A stretch of DNA of 64,000 nt from Variovorax paradoxus (GCF_030815975.1 NZ_JAUSXL010000002.1:930001-994000); one strand, 5' to 3'. Positions 8,864 to 17,741 are shown, counted from the first letter of the stretch. Notes: generated by a model from the sequence alone, not told the origin. Numbers and translations: made by a program.

Positions 8864-9982
8864 ATGCGCATCGGCATCACCATCGGCCTGCACCACCAGG
8901 CTGAAACTCTTTGGAACAACGGGATCAAGCAGAACGCGGTGTTTCTGGCCGAAGCGCTGAAGCACTGCCCGTCGGTGGACTCGGTGGTGCTGGTCAACAC
9001 GACAGCCGTGCCAATCACATCCGCCCTGCCCTGGGACCAGCGACGCTGGCCCACGCGGACGTTCGACGACGCCAAGGATTCGGTGGACGTGCTGATTGAA
9101 CTGGGCGGCCAGATCGATCCGGACCAGACCGACTACCTCAAGCAACGCGGAGCGAGACTGGTCTCGTACTGCTGCGGCTTCGAGTACGTGCACGCGATGG
9201 AGTCGATGCTCTTCAACAAGCCGCTGTGGGGCCAGAACCTGTTTGTCAACCAGCGCTACGACGACATCTGGATGGTTCCGCAGGTGGCCAACATCAGCCA
9301 GCCCTATTTCGAGGTATTGCGTCGCAGCGATGCCCGGCCGGTGCCTTTCGTCTGGAGCCCCGTTTTCCTCGATGAGCGCACGCGAACGCTACCTGAGGCG
9401 GGCATCTACCGGCCGCGCGGCGGGGCGCGCCGGCTCACAGTGATGGAGCCGAACATCAACGTGGTGAAGTTCTGCCTCTATCCGATACTGATCGCGGAAC
9501 TCGCCTACCGCGCCCGCCCGGAGGCTGTCGCGCTGCTGCAAGTGACGAACACCGAGCGGCTGGCCACGCAGAATACGGAGTTCATCACGCTGATGAACCA
9601 GCTCGACATCGTGCGCCAGCACAAGGCCGTGTTCCTGGGACGGCATGAAACGCCGGTCTTTCTGGCACAGAACACGGACATCGTGATCTCGCACCAGTGG
9701 GAAAACCCGCTCAACTACTTTTATCTGGAGACCTGCTGGCAGGGTTATCCGCTGGTGCACAACGCGCACCTGTGCCCGGATCTCGGCTACTACTACGAAG
9801 GCAACGATGTGAGGGGCGGCGGCGCCCGCGTGCTGGAGGCATTGGAGACACACGACGAACAGGCCGACTCCTACCGTTCGCACCAGCGTGCCCTGATTCA
9901 CCGCTACCTGCCTGGAAACGCCGCCGCTACCGCGTCTTACAACGAACTCCTGGTTGGCCTGCGGCTGCGTCCGGCCCGCTGA
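8864..9982 (+). CDS. DUF2827 family protein, putative glycosyltransferase
   Basis: This complete 372-residue protein starts MRIGITIGLHHQAETLWNNG. It is a paralog of the truncated gene at 1-570, so the length gives the expected size of that one. The C-terminal half has an ISHQWENPLNYFYLETCWQG stretch followed by YPLVHNA. In GT-B glycosyltransferases an acidic residue followed by a G-x-P-V/L turn in this place lines the nucleotide-sugar site, so a transferase role is plausible but inferred. There is no signal peptide or transmembrane segment, so it is expected in the cytoplasm. It diverges from the adhesin across 446 bp. A second paralog sits directly behind the adhesin, which suggests a joint function in modifying its Ser/Thr-rich stalk. 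Confidence 0.85.
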   Translation: MRIGITIGLHHQAETLWNNGIKQNAVFLAEALKHCPSVDSVVLVNTTAVPITSALPWDQRRWPTRTFDDAKDSVDVLIELGGQIDPDQTDYLKQRGARLVSYCCGFEYVHAMESMLFNKPLWGQNLFVNQRYDDIWMVPQVANISQPYFEVLRRSDARPVPFVWSPVFLDERTRTLPEAGIYRPRGGARRLTVMEPNINVVKFCLYPILIAELAYRARPEAVALLQVTNTERLATQNTEFITLMNQLDIVRQHKAVFLGRHETPVFLAQNTDIVISHQWENPLNYFYLETCWQGYPLVHNAHLCPDLGYYYEGNDVRGGGARVLEALETHDEQADSYRSHQRALIHRYLPGNAAATASYNELLVGLRLRPAR

Positions 9983-10079
9983 TCTACCAGCAGGGACCTG
10001 GGAGCAGCCACCAGCAGAGGTGATTAGAACGAGGCCACCCGCTCTGCTACCTTGGCGCCCCAACGAACGGAGACTCTCG

Positions 10080-10832
10080 ATGCGCATCCCCCGCAAGCTC
10101 TGCTGGCTGTCCCTTGCCGCCTTTTTGTTCACCGCCTGCACGACGCAGCCGCCGCTGCCGACCGCGGTGCCGCGGGCCGACGAAACAACCATCGCCTCGG
10201 CGGCCGGGGACACCACCTACCTCGATCCAGCGCAGATCGACACCACGCGCTTCCTGGCACCGCCGCCCGACGAGGCGGCCACGCGGCGCGAGGTCGAGCA
10301 GATGCTCGTGCTGCAGCGGCAGCGCACGCCCGCGCAGGCCGAGCGCTCCATTGCCGACCTGGAGCAGAGCGTCTTCCGCTTTTCCGACGTGATGGGCGAC
10401 GGGTTCAGGAAGGAAGACCTGCCGCGCACCGCCAGGCTGTTCGAGACCCTGTACAGGACCGAGAGCATCCTCAACAAGCAGGGAAAGGAAAAGTGGCAGC
10501 GCATGCGCCCGCCGCTGTTCGACAAGCGCATCGAGCCGGTGGCGCGGTATTCGTCGAGCGGCTCCTATCCGAGCGGCCACTCGGCCTTCGCCTATCTGTC
10601 GGGCATCGTGCTGGCCGAGATGGTTCCCGAAAAGCGCGCGCAGATCTTCGCGCGCGCCAGCGAGTTCGGCGACAACCGCGTGCTCGGCGGCGTTCACTAC
10701 CCGAGCGACATCGAGGCCGGCCGGCGCCTGGCGACGATGATCGCCGTGCTGATCCAGGGCAACCCGGCGTACCGGGGCGATTTCGCCGCGGCCCGGAAGG
10801 AACTGCGCGGGTCGCTCGGCCTGGACAGGTGA
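10080..10832 (+). CDS. PAP2-family phosphatase lipoprotein (class A acid phosphatase-like)
   Basis: This 250-residue protein has an N-terminal lipoprotein signal with a lipobox ending FTAC, so it should be membrane-anchored in the periplasm. All three PAP2 motifs are visible: K-x6-RP (KEKWQRMRP), SGH within YPSGHSAFAY, and R-x5-H-x3-D (RVLGGVHYPSD). These supply the phospho-His nucleophile and phosphate-binding residues for phosphomonoester hydrolysis. The arrangement resembles PhoN/PhoC non-specific acid phosphatases, but the substrate cannot be deduced. The start at 10080 was chosen because ACGGAGA lies just upstream and the lipoprotein signal begins there. It is probably a single-gene unit, since the following riboswitch leader belongs to the cob operon. 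Confidence 0.88.
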   Translation: MRIPRKLCWLSLAAFLFTACTTQPPLPTAVPRADETTIASAAGDTTYLDPAQIDTTRFLAPPPDEAATRREVEQMLVLQRQRTPAQAERSIADLEQSVFRFSDVMGDGFRKEDLPRTARLFETLYRTESILNKQGKEKWQRMRPPLFDKRIEPVARYSSSGSYPSGHSAFAYLSGIVLAEMVPEKRAQIFARASEFGDNRVLGGVHYPSDIEAGRRLATMIAVLIQGNPAYRGDFAAARKELRGSLGLDR

Positions 10833-10876
10833 TCGCCCGCTGCCCGGCGCAAGCGGCTGATACACTTTGCGCGCGT

Positions 10877-11116
10877 TGTCAGGTGTCCTGGCGCCCCGTG
10901 TAAACGGCGGGGTGGCCAGGGTGAAACGGGAAGTCGGTGCGCGGCGGTGGAGAGAACACCGCGCAATGCCGACGCTGCCCCCGCAACGGTAAACGAGTCA
11001 AAAAGCAAGACCCCGGGATTCGGTCCCGCGCCACTGTGCCGCGAACGGCATGGGAAGGTGGTCTTTGCTGGAGAGCCGATGGCCCTCCGCTCGTGAGCCC
11101 GGAGACCGGCCTGACG
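10877..11116 (+). promoter_or_regulatory. Cobalamin riboswitch (AdoCbl-sensing leader)
   Basis: A cobalamin riboswitch core is readable: GTGAAACGGGAAGTCGGTG near 10921, GACGCTGCCCCCGCAACGGT near 10971, CCACTGTGCC near 11031, GGGAAGG near 11052, and the B12 box AGCCCGGAGACCGGCCTG at 11096-11113. Closing stem P1 is formed by GTCAGG (10878-10883) and CCTGAC (11110-11115). It precedes cobM by about 170 bp and should repress the operon when adenosylcobalamin is abundant. I could not identify the expression platform confidently in 11117-11286. A start-site sequestering mechanism is likely, because there is no U-tract terminator. Confidence 0.95.
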
Positions 11117-11286
11117 ACCAGCGCATGACCTTGCGGTGGGCGAGGATCGGCGGGCGGCGCATGGCGTCCGGCTCGATGCAGGTGTGCATCCGCCGGAACC
11201 GCATCTACTGGCGCCCCTCCGATTTCTTCCCTCCGCCCGGTCCTACCGACCATCTATCGCGCGGCGGGCGCGGAGGAATCATCATC

Positions 11287-12144
11287 ATGAACGAGCGAGC
11301 CATCGCTCCAGGCAGTGCGCCACGCGGCGCGCCGGCACCAGGAACCGTGTGGTTCGTCGGTGCGGGTCCGGGCGACCCTGATCTCATCACCGTCAAGGGC
11401 CGCGGCCTCGTCGAGCGCGCCGGGGCGATCCTGTTCGCGGGCTCGCTCGTGAGCGAAACCGCGATGCGCTGGGCGCCGCCGGACTGCGCCGTTGCCGACA
11501 GCAAGGACATGACGCTCGAGCAGATGTCGGCCTGGCTGATCGCGCAGGCCGCGCGCTGCGAGACGGTGGTGCGCCTGCAGACCGGCGACCCGGGCCTTTA
11601 CGGCGCGCTGATCGAGCTGGTGCAGCCGCTGGATGCGGCGGGCGTGCCGATCGGCGTGGTGCCGGGCGTGTCTTCGGCCATGGCATCGGCGGCCGCGGCG
11701 GTGGAAAGCCTCACGCTCCCCGAGGTCACGCAGACGGTGATCTTCACGCGCGTCGAAGGCCGCACGCCCATGCCGGAGGGCGAGTCGCTCGAGGCGCTGG
11801 CCGCGCATCACAGCACGCTGTGCATCTTCCTGAGCATCACGCTGATGGGCAAGCTCACGGCCGCGCTCGCGGCTGCCGGCTGGTCGCCCGATGCGCCCGT
11901 GGTGGTGGTTCACAAGGCGAGCTGGCCCGGCGAAGAGAAGATCGTGCGCGGCACGGTCGCGACCATCCAGGCGCTGTGCCGCGAGGCCCGCATCGCGACC
12001 CAATCGATGATCATCGCCAGCCCCACGCTGGGTGCGCGGCAGTGGACCACGCTCGCCAAATCCAAGCTCTACGACGCGAGCTTCACGCATCGCTTCCGGC
12101 GCGCGAGCGTTCCCGTCGAAACCCTGCGCCAGGAACTTCCATGA
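11287..12144 (+). CDS. cobM: Precorrin-4 / cobalt-precorrin-4 C11-methyltransferase
   Basis: This 285-residue SAM-dependent tetrapyrrole methyltransferase methylates C11 of the corrin precursor. The N-terminal loop WFVGAGPGDPDLITVKG is the family signature, and the VVRLQTGDPGLYGA and VVPGVSS blocks match CobM/CbiF. It is the first gene of the riboswitch-controlled operon. The ATG at 11287 was chosen because GGAGG lies 9 bp upstream. The frame stays open further upstream to about 11050, but that would overlap the riboswitch. The stop overlaps the next start in an ATGA. With CbiX, CbiD and CbiG next to it, the true substrate is probably the cobalt form (CbiF role). Confidence 0.93.
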   Translation: MNERAIAPGSAPRGAPAPGTVWFVGAGPGDPDLITVKGRGLVERAGAILFAGSLVSETAMRWAPPDCAVADSKDMTLEQMSAWLIAQAARCETVVRLQTGDPGLYGALIELVQPLDAAGVPIGVVPGVSSAMASAAAAVESLTLPEVTQTVIFTRVEGRTPMPEGESLEALAAHHSTLCIFLSITLMGKLTAALAAAGWSPDAPVVVVHKASWPGEEKIVRGTVATIQALCREARIATQSMIIASPTLGARQWTTLAKSKLYDASFTHRFRRASVPVETLRQELP

Positions 12145-13097
12145 ACTCCGAAACCATTCTCCTGGTGGGCCACGGCTCGCGCGAAAAATCCGGCAACGAC
12201 GAGATCGAGGCCTTCGCCGCGCAATGGCGCGAGCGGCAACCGGGCTGGCGCATCGAGGTCTGCTTCATCGAGTTCTCAGAGATCACGATGAGCGAGGGCC
12301 TGCGCCGCGCCGCAGAGAGCGCGCGGCGCGTGATCGTGGTGCCGCTCATCCTCAATGCCGCGGGCCATGTGAAGATGGACGTCCCGCAGGCCATCGACGG
12401 CGCCCGGCTCAAGTACCCGATGGTGCAGTTCCTCTATGCGCCGCACCTCACGGCCTGCGACCCGATCCTCGCGGTCCTGCAGCGCCGCCTCAAGGATGCG
12501 ATGCAGGCGCTCGACATGCCCGACCCGACCACCACCGGCGTGGTGATCCTGGGCCGGGGTTCGTCGGACCGCCAGGCCAACGGCGACATGGCCAAGATGG
12601 CGCGCTGGCTGATGGAAGAGACCGACCACGAATTGGTGGATCTTGCCTTCACGGGCATCACCTACCCGCGCCTGGAGCGGGCCGTGCAGCGCCAGAGCCT
12701 GCTGGGCATGAAGCAGGTGGTGGTGCTGCCGTACTACCTGTTCAACGGCACGCTGGTCGAACGGATCGCGCGCCAGGTCGAGCACCTGAAGGCGCAGTAC
12801 CCGACGATCCGTTTTGTTTCCACGCGCTACTTCGGCTTCGAGCCCGAGATCTTCGCGCTGCTCGAACAGCGCGTGGACGACCTGCGGCGCGGCGCGCCGG
12901 CCGCGCTCATGCCCTGCGACGGCTGCAAGTTCCGCGACTTTGCGGTGGACCACGGGCTGGGCGGCCATCACCATGGCGATGCGGTGCCGCATGGCCACGA
13001 ACATGGCCACGATCACGATCACGATCACGATCACGATCACGATCATGCACATGGCCACGCCCATGCGCACGACGATCCGGCACCGGTGCTGCGATGA
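12141..13097 (+). CDS. cbiX: Sirohydrochlorin cobaltochelatase with His/Asp-rich tail
   Basis: This 318-residue protein has two CbiX-type halves and inserts Co2+ into sirohydrochlorin, the committing step of the early-cobalt pathway. The predicted metal-binding histidines of the first half are His11 (GHGS) and His76 (NAAGHVKMD). The second half starts with a VVILGRGSSD strand. A Cys pair sits in MPCDGCKFRDF near residue 260. The last 50 residues are a run of His-Asp and His-Ala pairs (about residues 275-312), most likely a cobalt store or metal-delivery tail. Long CbiX forms with His-rich stretches are known. It overlaps cobM and cobH by 4 bp at each end. Confidence 0.93.
   Translation: MNSETILLVGHGSREKSGNDEIEAFAAQWRERQPGWRIEVCFIEFSEITMSEGLRRAAESARRVIVVPLILNAAGHVKMDVPQAIDGARLKYPMVQFLYAPHLTACDPILAVLQRRLKDAMQALDMPDPTTTGVVILGRGSSDRQANGDMAKMARWLMEETDHELVDLAFTGITYPRLERAVQRQSLLGMKQVVVLPYYLFNGTLVERIARQVEHLKAQYPTIRFVSTRYFGFEPEIFALLEQRVDDLRRGAPAALMPCDGCKFRDFAVDHGLGGHHHGDAVPHGHEHGHDHDHDHDHDHDHAHGHAHAHDDPAPVLR
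13011..13046 (+). repeat. Hexanucleotide microsatellite in the cbiX tail
   Basis: Six tandem GATCAC/GATCAT units encode alternating Asp-His pairs. The unit is in-frame, so slippage would add or remove one DH pair without a frameshift, making the length of the metal-binding tail easily changed. Confidence 0.8.
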
Positions 13098-13783
13098 AGC
13101 CGGCGCCCTCCACGGCGGCCAACGTCGTCACCGAGCAGCTCACCGCGGCGGGCCGCGCCATCGAGCACGATTCCTTCGCGGTGATCGACCGCGAAGTGGC
13201 TTCGCATGCCTACACGGCCGACCAGTGGCCCGTGGTGCGCCGCATGATCCATGCAAACGCCGACTTCGACTTCAACGGCCTGACCGACTTCCACCCGGAC
13301 GCGGTCGACGCCGCCATCGCCGCCATCCGCTCGCGCGCCAGCCGCGTGCTGGCCGATGTCGAGATGATCTGCGTGGGCCTCTCGGCCCCGCGCCTGGCTC
13401 ATTTCGGCATGGGCACGCACCAGTTCATCAGCGACCCGGACGTGATCTCGCAGGCGATGGCCGAAGGCACCACGCGCGCGGTGCAGGCCATGCGCAAGGC
13501 GCATCGCCTGGGGCTGGTCGACGGCACGATCGTCGGCATCGGCAATGCGCCCACCGCGCTGATCGAGATCGTGCGGCTGATCCACGAGGAGGGTGCGCGT
13601 CCCGCGCTGGTGGTGGGCATGCCAGTGGGCTTCGTGTCAGCGGCCGAGTCGAAGGACCTGATGGCGCTCGAAAACGATGTGCCCTGGATCGTGATCCGCG
13701 GGCGCAAGGGCGGCTCCACGCTGGTGGTGGCCGCGATCCACGCGCTGCTGGGCCTGGCCGAGGCGCGCGAACGCATTGCATGA
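13094..13783 (+). CDS. cobH: Precorrin-8X / cobalt-precorrin-8 methylmutase
   Basis: This 229-residue enzyme moves the methyl group from C11 to C12 to give hydrogenobyrinate or its cobalt form. The family's catalytic histidine is His53 in VVRRMIHANADFDF. The MPVGFVSAAESK block and the IRGRKGGSTLVVAAIHALL C-terminus are characteristic of CobH/CbiC. The ATG overlaps the cbiX stop (ATGA) and the TGA overlaps the cbiD start, so translation is coupled. In early-cobalt naming this would be cbiC. Confidence 0.93.
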   Translation: MKPAPSTAANVVTEQLTAAGRAIEHDSFAVIDREVASHAYTADQWPVVRRMIHANADFDFNGLTDFHPDAVDAAIAAIRSRASRVLADVEMICVGLSAPRLAHFGMGTHQFISDPDVISQAMAEGTTRAVQAMRKAHRLGLVDGTIVGIGNAPTALIEIVRLIHEEGARPALVVGMPVGFVSAAESKDLMALENDVPWIVIRGRKGGSTLVVAAIHALLGLAEARERIA

Positions 13784-14877
13784 TGGACAAGGGCGCACCC
13801 CGCGGCACCCGCACCGGTTTCACGACCGGCGCGTGTTCAGCCGCGGCGGCGCGCGCGGCGGTGATCGGCCTGGTCACGGGCCAGGTGCCCGGCGAGGTCG
13901 AATGCCTCCTGCCCAATGGCGACTTGGTGCGCTTCGCGGTGCACGACGGCCGGGTCGACGGCGCGAGCGCGCATGCGATGGTCATCAAGGACGCCGGCGA
14001 CGACCCCGACTGCACCGACAAGGCCCATCTCACGGCCGACGTGCGCCTGCTGCCCGAACGGGCGGGGCAGGTGGTGCTGGCCGGCGGCACCGGCGTGGGC
14101 ACCGTCACGATGCCGGGCCTCGGGCTCGCGGTGGGCGGGCCCGCCATCAACCCGGTGCCGCGCCGCAACATCGAGGCGAACGTGCGCGCGGTGGGCGCGG
14201 CGCTGCTCGACGAGGTCGGCCTCGAAGTTGCCATCTCGGTGCCGCGGGGCGAAGAGATGGCCAAAAAGACGCTCAACGCGCGCCTGGGCATCCTCGGCGG
14301 CATTTCGATCCTGGGAACGACCGGCATCGTCAAGCCGTACTCCACCGCCGCCTACCGCGCGAGCGTGGTGCAGGGCGTGCAGGTGGCGGGCACGCTGGGG
14401 CACGGCGTGGTCGTGCTCACCACCGGCGGGCGCACCGAGAAATTCGTGATGGCCGAAATGCCGGAACTTCCCGAGCCGGCCTTCGTGCAGATGGGCGACT
14501 TCCTGCGCTATGCGATGGGTGCCGCGGTCAAGGCCGGGCTCAGGAAGGTGGTGATCGGCGGCATGGTCGGCAAGCTCACCAAGATCGCGCAAGGCGAGAC
14601 CATCACCCACGCCGGCCGGGCCGAGGTCGACACCGGCCTGCTGGCCGAGCTGGCGGCCGGACTCGGCGCGCCGACCGACGTGTGCGACGCCATCCGCGGC
14701 AACGAGACCGCGCGCTATGCCGGCGAGCGCATGGACGCGCTCGGGCTCGGCACCGCGTTTCACACCGCGCTGGCGCAGCGCGTCATCCAGACGCTGCGCA
14801 CGCGCTACCCCGACCAATTCGAACTGAAAGTGCTGGTCTGCGACTTCGAAGGCCGAAAAATCGCGGAGGCCCCGTGA
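13783..14877 (+). CDS. cbiD: Cobalt-precorrin-5B C1-methyltransferase
   Basis: This 364-residue CbiD methylates C1 of cobalt-precorrin-5B and is a marker of the oxygen-independent pathway. The RTGFTTGACSAAAARAA block near residue 10 is the family signature. The GLGLAVGGPAINPVPR and GTTGIVKPYSTAAYRAS segments also fit. Two adjacent ATGs (13780 and 13783) could start it. The second overlaps the cobH stop, and the difference is one residue. The 3' end overlaps the cobL GTG by 4 bp. Confidence 0.93.
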   Translation: MDKGAPRGTRTGFTTGACSAAAARAAVIGLVTGQVPGEVECLLPNGDLVRFAVHDGRVDGASAHAMVIKDAGDDPDCTDKAHLTADVRLLPERAGQVVLAGGTGVGTVTMPGLGLAVGGPAINPVPRRNIEANVRAVGAALLDEVGLEVAISVPRGEEMAKKTLNARLGILGGISILGTTGIVKPYSTAAYRASVVQGVQVAGTLGHGVVVLTTGGRTEKFVMAEMPELPEPAFVQMGDFLRYAMGAAVKAGLRKVVIGGMVGKLTKIAQGETITHAGRAEVDTGLLAELAAGLGAPTDVCDAIRGNETARYAGERMDALGLGTAFHTALAQRVIQTLRTRYPDQFELKVLVCDFEGRKIAEAP

Positions 14878-16220
14878 ACACCGACAACAACATGACCAAC
14901 AAATGCCGCATCCTCGGCGTGCTGGACGACGGCGATGCGAGCCTCGGGCGCGGCGCGATGGCCCATCTGCAGCAGGCGCAACTGGTGATCGGCGCCGCAC
15001 GCACGCTGGCCCTGTTCGCATCGCACATCGCGCCCGGCGCGGTGCAGCGCGACCTCACCGGCGCACTGTCGCAGGTGCCCGAATGGATCCGCGCCGCGCA
15101 GGCCGAGGATCGGCGCGTGGTCGTGCTGGCCACCGGCGACCCGCTGTGCCATGGCATCGCGGCCTTCTTGGCCGCGCGGCTGTGCCTGGAGGCGATCGAG
15201 GTCATTCCCAACGTGTCGACGCTGCAGCTGGCCTGCGCGCGGCTCGGCCTGCCATGGCAGGAGATGAAGTTCGCCTCCGTGCACGCCAAGGACGCGGGCG
15301 ACTGGCTGCCGGGTTCGCCGCCCGCGCACGGCCTCTATGCACTGCTGCGCGACATCCGCCAGCACGACCGCCTGGCCGTGCTCACCAGCCCCGACAACAC
15401 GCCCGACCGCATCGCGCGCATGCTGGTGGCCGAAAGCCTGGCCGACGACTTCGAAATGGCCGTCGCGGAGCGCCTCTGCCAGCCCGAGGAGCGCGTGGTC
15501 AGCGGCATGCGCATCACGGCCGCGGCGCAGATGCGTTTTGCCGACCCGAACGTGGTGCTGCTCTGGCGCACCCGGCTGCGCGCGCCGCAGGTGCTGTTCG
15601 GCCTGCCGGACGCCAGCTTCGAGCAGCGCCATCCCGAGAAGGGCCTGATCACCAAGAACGAGGTGCGCGCGGTCTCGCTCGCGCGCATGCAGTTGCGCGC
15701 CGACAGCGTGGTGTGGGACATCGGCGCGGGCTCCGGCTCGGTCGGGCTGGAGGCTGCGCGGCTGTGCTGGCGCGGCCATGTCTACGCGATCGAGAAGAAC
15801 GCGGACGACAGCGCCATCGTCGCGCGCAACCGGCAGGCCATGGGCATCAGCAACCACAGCCTGGTGCACGGCAAGGCACCCGAGGGCCTGGCGGCGTGGG
15901 CCGACCCGGATGCGGTGTTCATCGGCGGCTCCGGCGGCGAGCTGGCCGAGCTCATTGCGCTGGTGCTGCGGCGGCTGCGGCCGGGCGGCTGGCTGGTGAT
16001 GAACTTCGTCACCATCGAGAACCTCGCAGGCGCGGTCGAGGCGCTCAAGGCGCAAGGTGCGGCCTGGGACGTGCTGCAGCTGCAGGCCTCGCGCAGCAAG
16101 CCGATCCTGCACATGCACCGGCTCGCGGCGGAGAACCCGGTGTGGCTGGTCTGCGCACAAAGGAGTGAGGTCTGCGCGCAAGGGAATGAGGTCCGCGCGC
16201 AGACGGGCGGTGCGGCATGA
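14874..16220 (+). CDS. cobL: Precorrin-6Y C5,15-methyltransferase (decarboxylating), CbiE-CbiT fusion
   Basis: This 448-residue bifunctional enzyme methylates C5 and C15 and decarboxylates the ring C acetate. The N-terminal half is a CbiE-type methyltransferase (ATGDPLCHGIAAFL near residue 85). The C-terminal half is CbiT-like, with a class I SAM site in VVWDIGAGSGSVGLEAARL near residue 285. The GTG at 14874 overlaps the cbiD stop; an in-frame ATG at 14892 is the alternative. The last 20 residues come from a 21-bp tandem duplication (about 16153-16200) that gives a repeated EVCAQ/EVRAQ tail, probably a dispensable add-on. Confidence 0.92.
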   Translation: MNTDNNMTNKCRILGVLDDGDASLGRGAMAHLQQAQLVIGAARTLALFASHIAPGAVQRDLTGALSQVPEWIRAAQAEDRRVVVLATGDPLCHGIAAFLAARLCLEAIEVIPNVSTLQLACARLGLPWQEMKFASVHAKDAGDWLPGSPPAHGLYALLRDIRQHDRLAVLTSPDNTPDRIARMLVAESLADDFEMAVAERLCQPEERVVSGMRITAAAQMRFADPNVVLLWRTRLRAPQVLFGLPDASFEQRHPEKGLITKNEVRAVSLARMQLRADSVVWDIGAGSGSVGLEAARLCWRGHVYAIEKNADDSAIVARNRQAMGISNHSLVHGKAPEGLAAWADPDAVFIGGSGGELAELIALVLRRLRPGGWLVMNFVTIENLAGAVEALKAQGAAWDVLQLQASRSKPILHMHRLAAENPVWLVCAQRSEVCAQGNEVRAQTGGAA

Positions 16221-17014
16221 CGGCACCCGGCATGCTCCACGGCGTATCGCTCGGCCCCGGCGATCCGGACCTGATCACGCGCCGCGCGTGGTCCTTGCTA
16301 ACGCGCGCCGATGCGATCTGGACCTACCCGGTGCGCAGCCTGCGCAAGGAAAGCTACGCGCTGGACATCGCGCTGCGCGCCGGGCTTTCTGCGCCCGCGC
16401 AGCACCAGGCACTGCTGTTCCCGATGACGCACGACGCCGAGAAGCTCGCGCGCCACTGGCTCAAGGCCGCCGAGACCGTGCAGGCACTGCTGGCGACCGG
16501 GCAGGACGTGCTGTTCCTGGTCGAGGGCGATGCCTCCACCTACGCAAGCTTCTGCTACCTGGCGCGCGTGCTGCGCGAGCTCGACCCGGCCGCGCGCATC
16601 GATGTGGTGCCCGGCGTCACGTCCTTCAACGCGGCCTGCGCACGGCTGCAGCTGCCGCTCTCGGAGCAGGACGACACCGTGGCCATCGTGCCGGCGGCCT
16701 ACGGCATTGCCGCGGTCGAGAAGATGCTGGACGACTTCGACACGCTGGTGCTCATGAAGGTCAAGCCGCTGCTCGACGACCTGATCGACCTGCTGGCGCG
16801 GCGCGGCCTGCTCGAACACAGCCGCTTCATCGAGAAGGCCGGCTCGCCGGTCGAACGCATCGTGCACGACGTGGCCAGCCTGAAGGGCAGCAAGGTCAAC
16901 TACCTGTCGCTGCTGCTGGTGAAGAACCCCGGCCGCGAACGCGGCGAACTGGTGCGCGGCTGCCGCAAGAAGACCAGCACTGAAATCGAAGAGGAATCCC
17001 CGAATGACGAATGA
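16217..17014 (+). CDS. cobI: Precorrin-2 / cobalt-factor II C20-methyltransferase
   Basis: This 265-residue SAM methyltransferase adds the C20 methyl group, the first step after the sirohydrochlorin branch. The HGVSLGPGDPDLITRRA loop, LVEGDASTYASFCYL, and DVVPGVTSFNAACARL identify CobI/CbiL. The ATG overlaps the cobL stop. Its own 3' end overlaps the next gene by 11 bp. The C-terminal dozen residues are acidic and lie inside that overlap. Confidence 0.93.
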   Translation: MTAPGMLHGVSLGPGDPDLITRRAWSLLTRADAIWTYPVRSLRKESYALDIALRAGLSAPAQHQALLFPMTHDAEKLARHWLKAAETVQALLATGQDVLFLVEGDASTYASFCYLARVLRELDPAARIDVVPGVTSFNAACARLQLPLSEQDDTVAIVPAAYGIAAVEKMLDDFDTLVLMKVKPLLDDLIDLLARRGLLEHSRFIEKAGSPVERIVHDVASLKGSKVNYLSLLLVKNPGRERGELVRGCRKKTSTEIEEESPNDE

Positions 17015-17741
17015 AGCCGCACCCCGCGTGGTGCTCGTTGCCATCACCAGGCATGGCGCACAGCAGGCCGCCGGGCTGGCCCGCCTGCTGCCCGAGGCCA
17101 GCGTGTGCGTGGCCGAGAAGTTCGCGCCGCTCATGGCCGGCCTGCCCAACCCGGTGCGCGCCTACGCGGGCGCCTTCCGCGACGAGATCGCGGCGCTGTT
17201 CGCGGACTTCGACCAGGTCGTGTTCTTCGTCTCGCTCGGCGCCGTGGTGCGCCTGATCGCGCCGCACCTCAAGAGCAAGGACGAGGACCCGGGCGTGCTG
17301 GTGGTGGACGATACCGCGCAGTTCGTGATTCCGGTGCTCTCGGGCCACGTGGGCGGCGCCAACGCGATGGCCGAGCAGGTCGCGGCGCTGCTGGGCGCCA
17401 CACCCGTGCTGACCACCGCGTCGGACGTGGGCAAGACCATCCCGGTCGACATCTTCGGCCGCGAACTCGGCTGGAAGGTGGAGGCGCCCAAGATCAACAT
17501 CACGCGCGTCTCGGCCCATGTCGTGAACGGCGAGCCGATCGCGGTGGTGCAGGAAGCGGGCAGCACCGATTGGTGGACCCGCACTACGCCCCTGCCCGCC
17601 AACATCCACCGGTTCGCGCGCTTCGACGAGGTCGACCTCGCGCGCTTCAAGGCCGTGCTGTGGATCACGCAGGCCGAAGTGAGCGCCGAACGCTGGAGCA
17701 CGCTGGCCGAGCGGCTCGTCGTCTACCGGCCGCCGCAATGA
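17004..17741 (+). CDS. cbiG: Cobalt-precorrin-5A hydrolase, N-terminal and central part (CbiG)
   Basis: This 245-residue protein corresponds to the N-terminal and middle regions of CbiG, which opens the delta-lactone ring of cobalt-precorrin-5A and releases acetaldehyde. The N-terminal block VVFFVSLGAVVRLIAPHL and the VLSGHVGGANAMAEQVA motif near residue 115 are typical of CbiG. The C-terminal CobE/CbiG_C domain is not fused here. It is encoded by the next gene, which overlaps by 4 bp, so the two products probably act together. A single-gene CbiG is usually about 350 residues, matching the sum of the two. Confidence 0.88.
   Translation: MTNEAAPRVVLVAITRHGAQQAAGLARLLPEASVCVAEKFAPLMAGLPNPVRAYAGAFRDEIAALFADFDQVVFFVSLGAVVRLIAPHLKSKDEDPGVLVVDDTAQFVIPVLSGHVGGANAMAEQVAALLGATPVLTTASDVGKTIPVDIFGRELGWKVEAPKINITRVSAHVVNGEPIAVVQEAGSTDWWTRTTPLPANIHRFARFDEVDLARFKAVLWITQAEVSAERWSTLAERLVVYRPPQ

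Noticed and set aside
11050..11286. N-terminal extension of cobM
   Set aside because: It overlaps the riboswitch core and lacks methyltransferase features; the start at 11287 has a good ribosome binding site.
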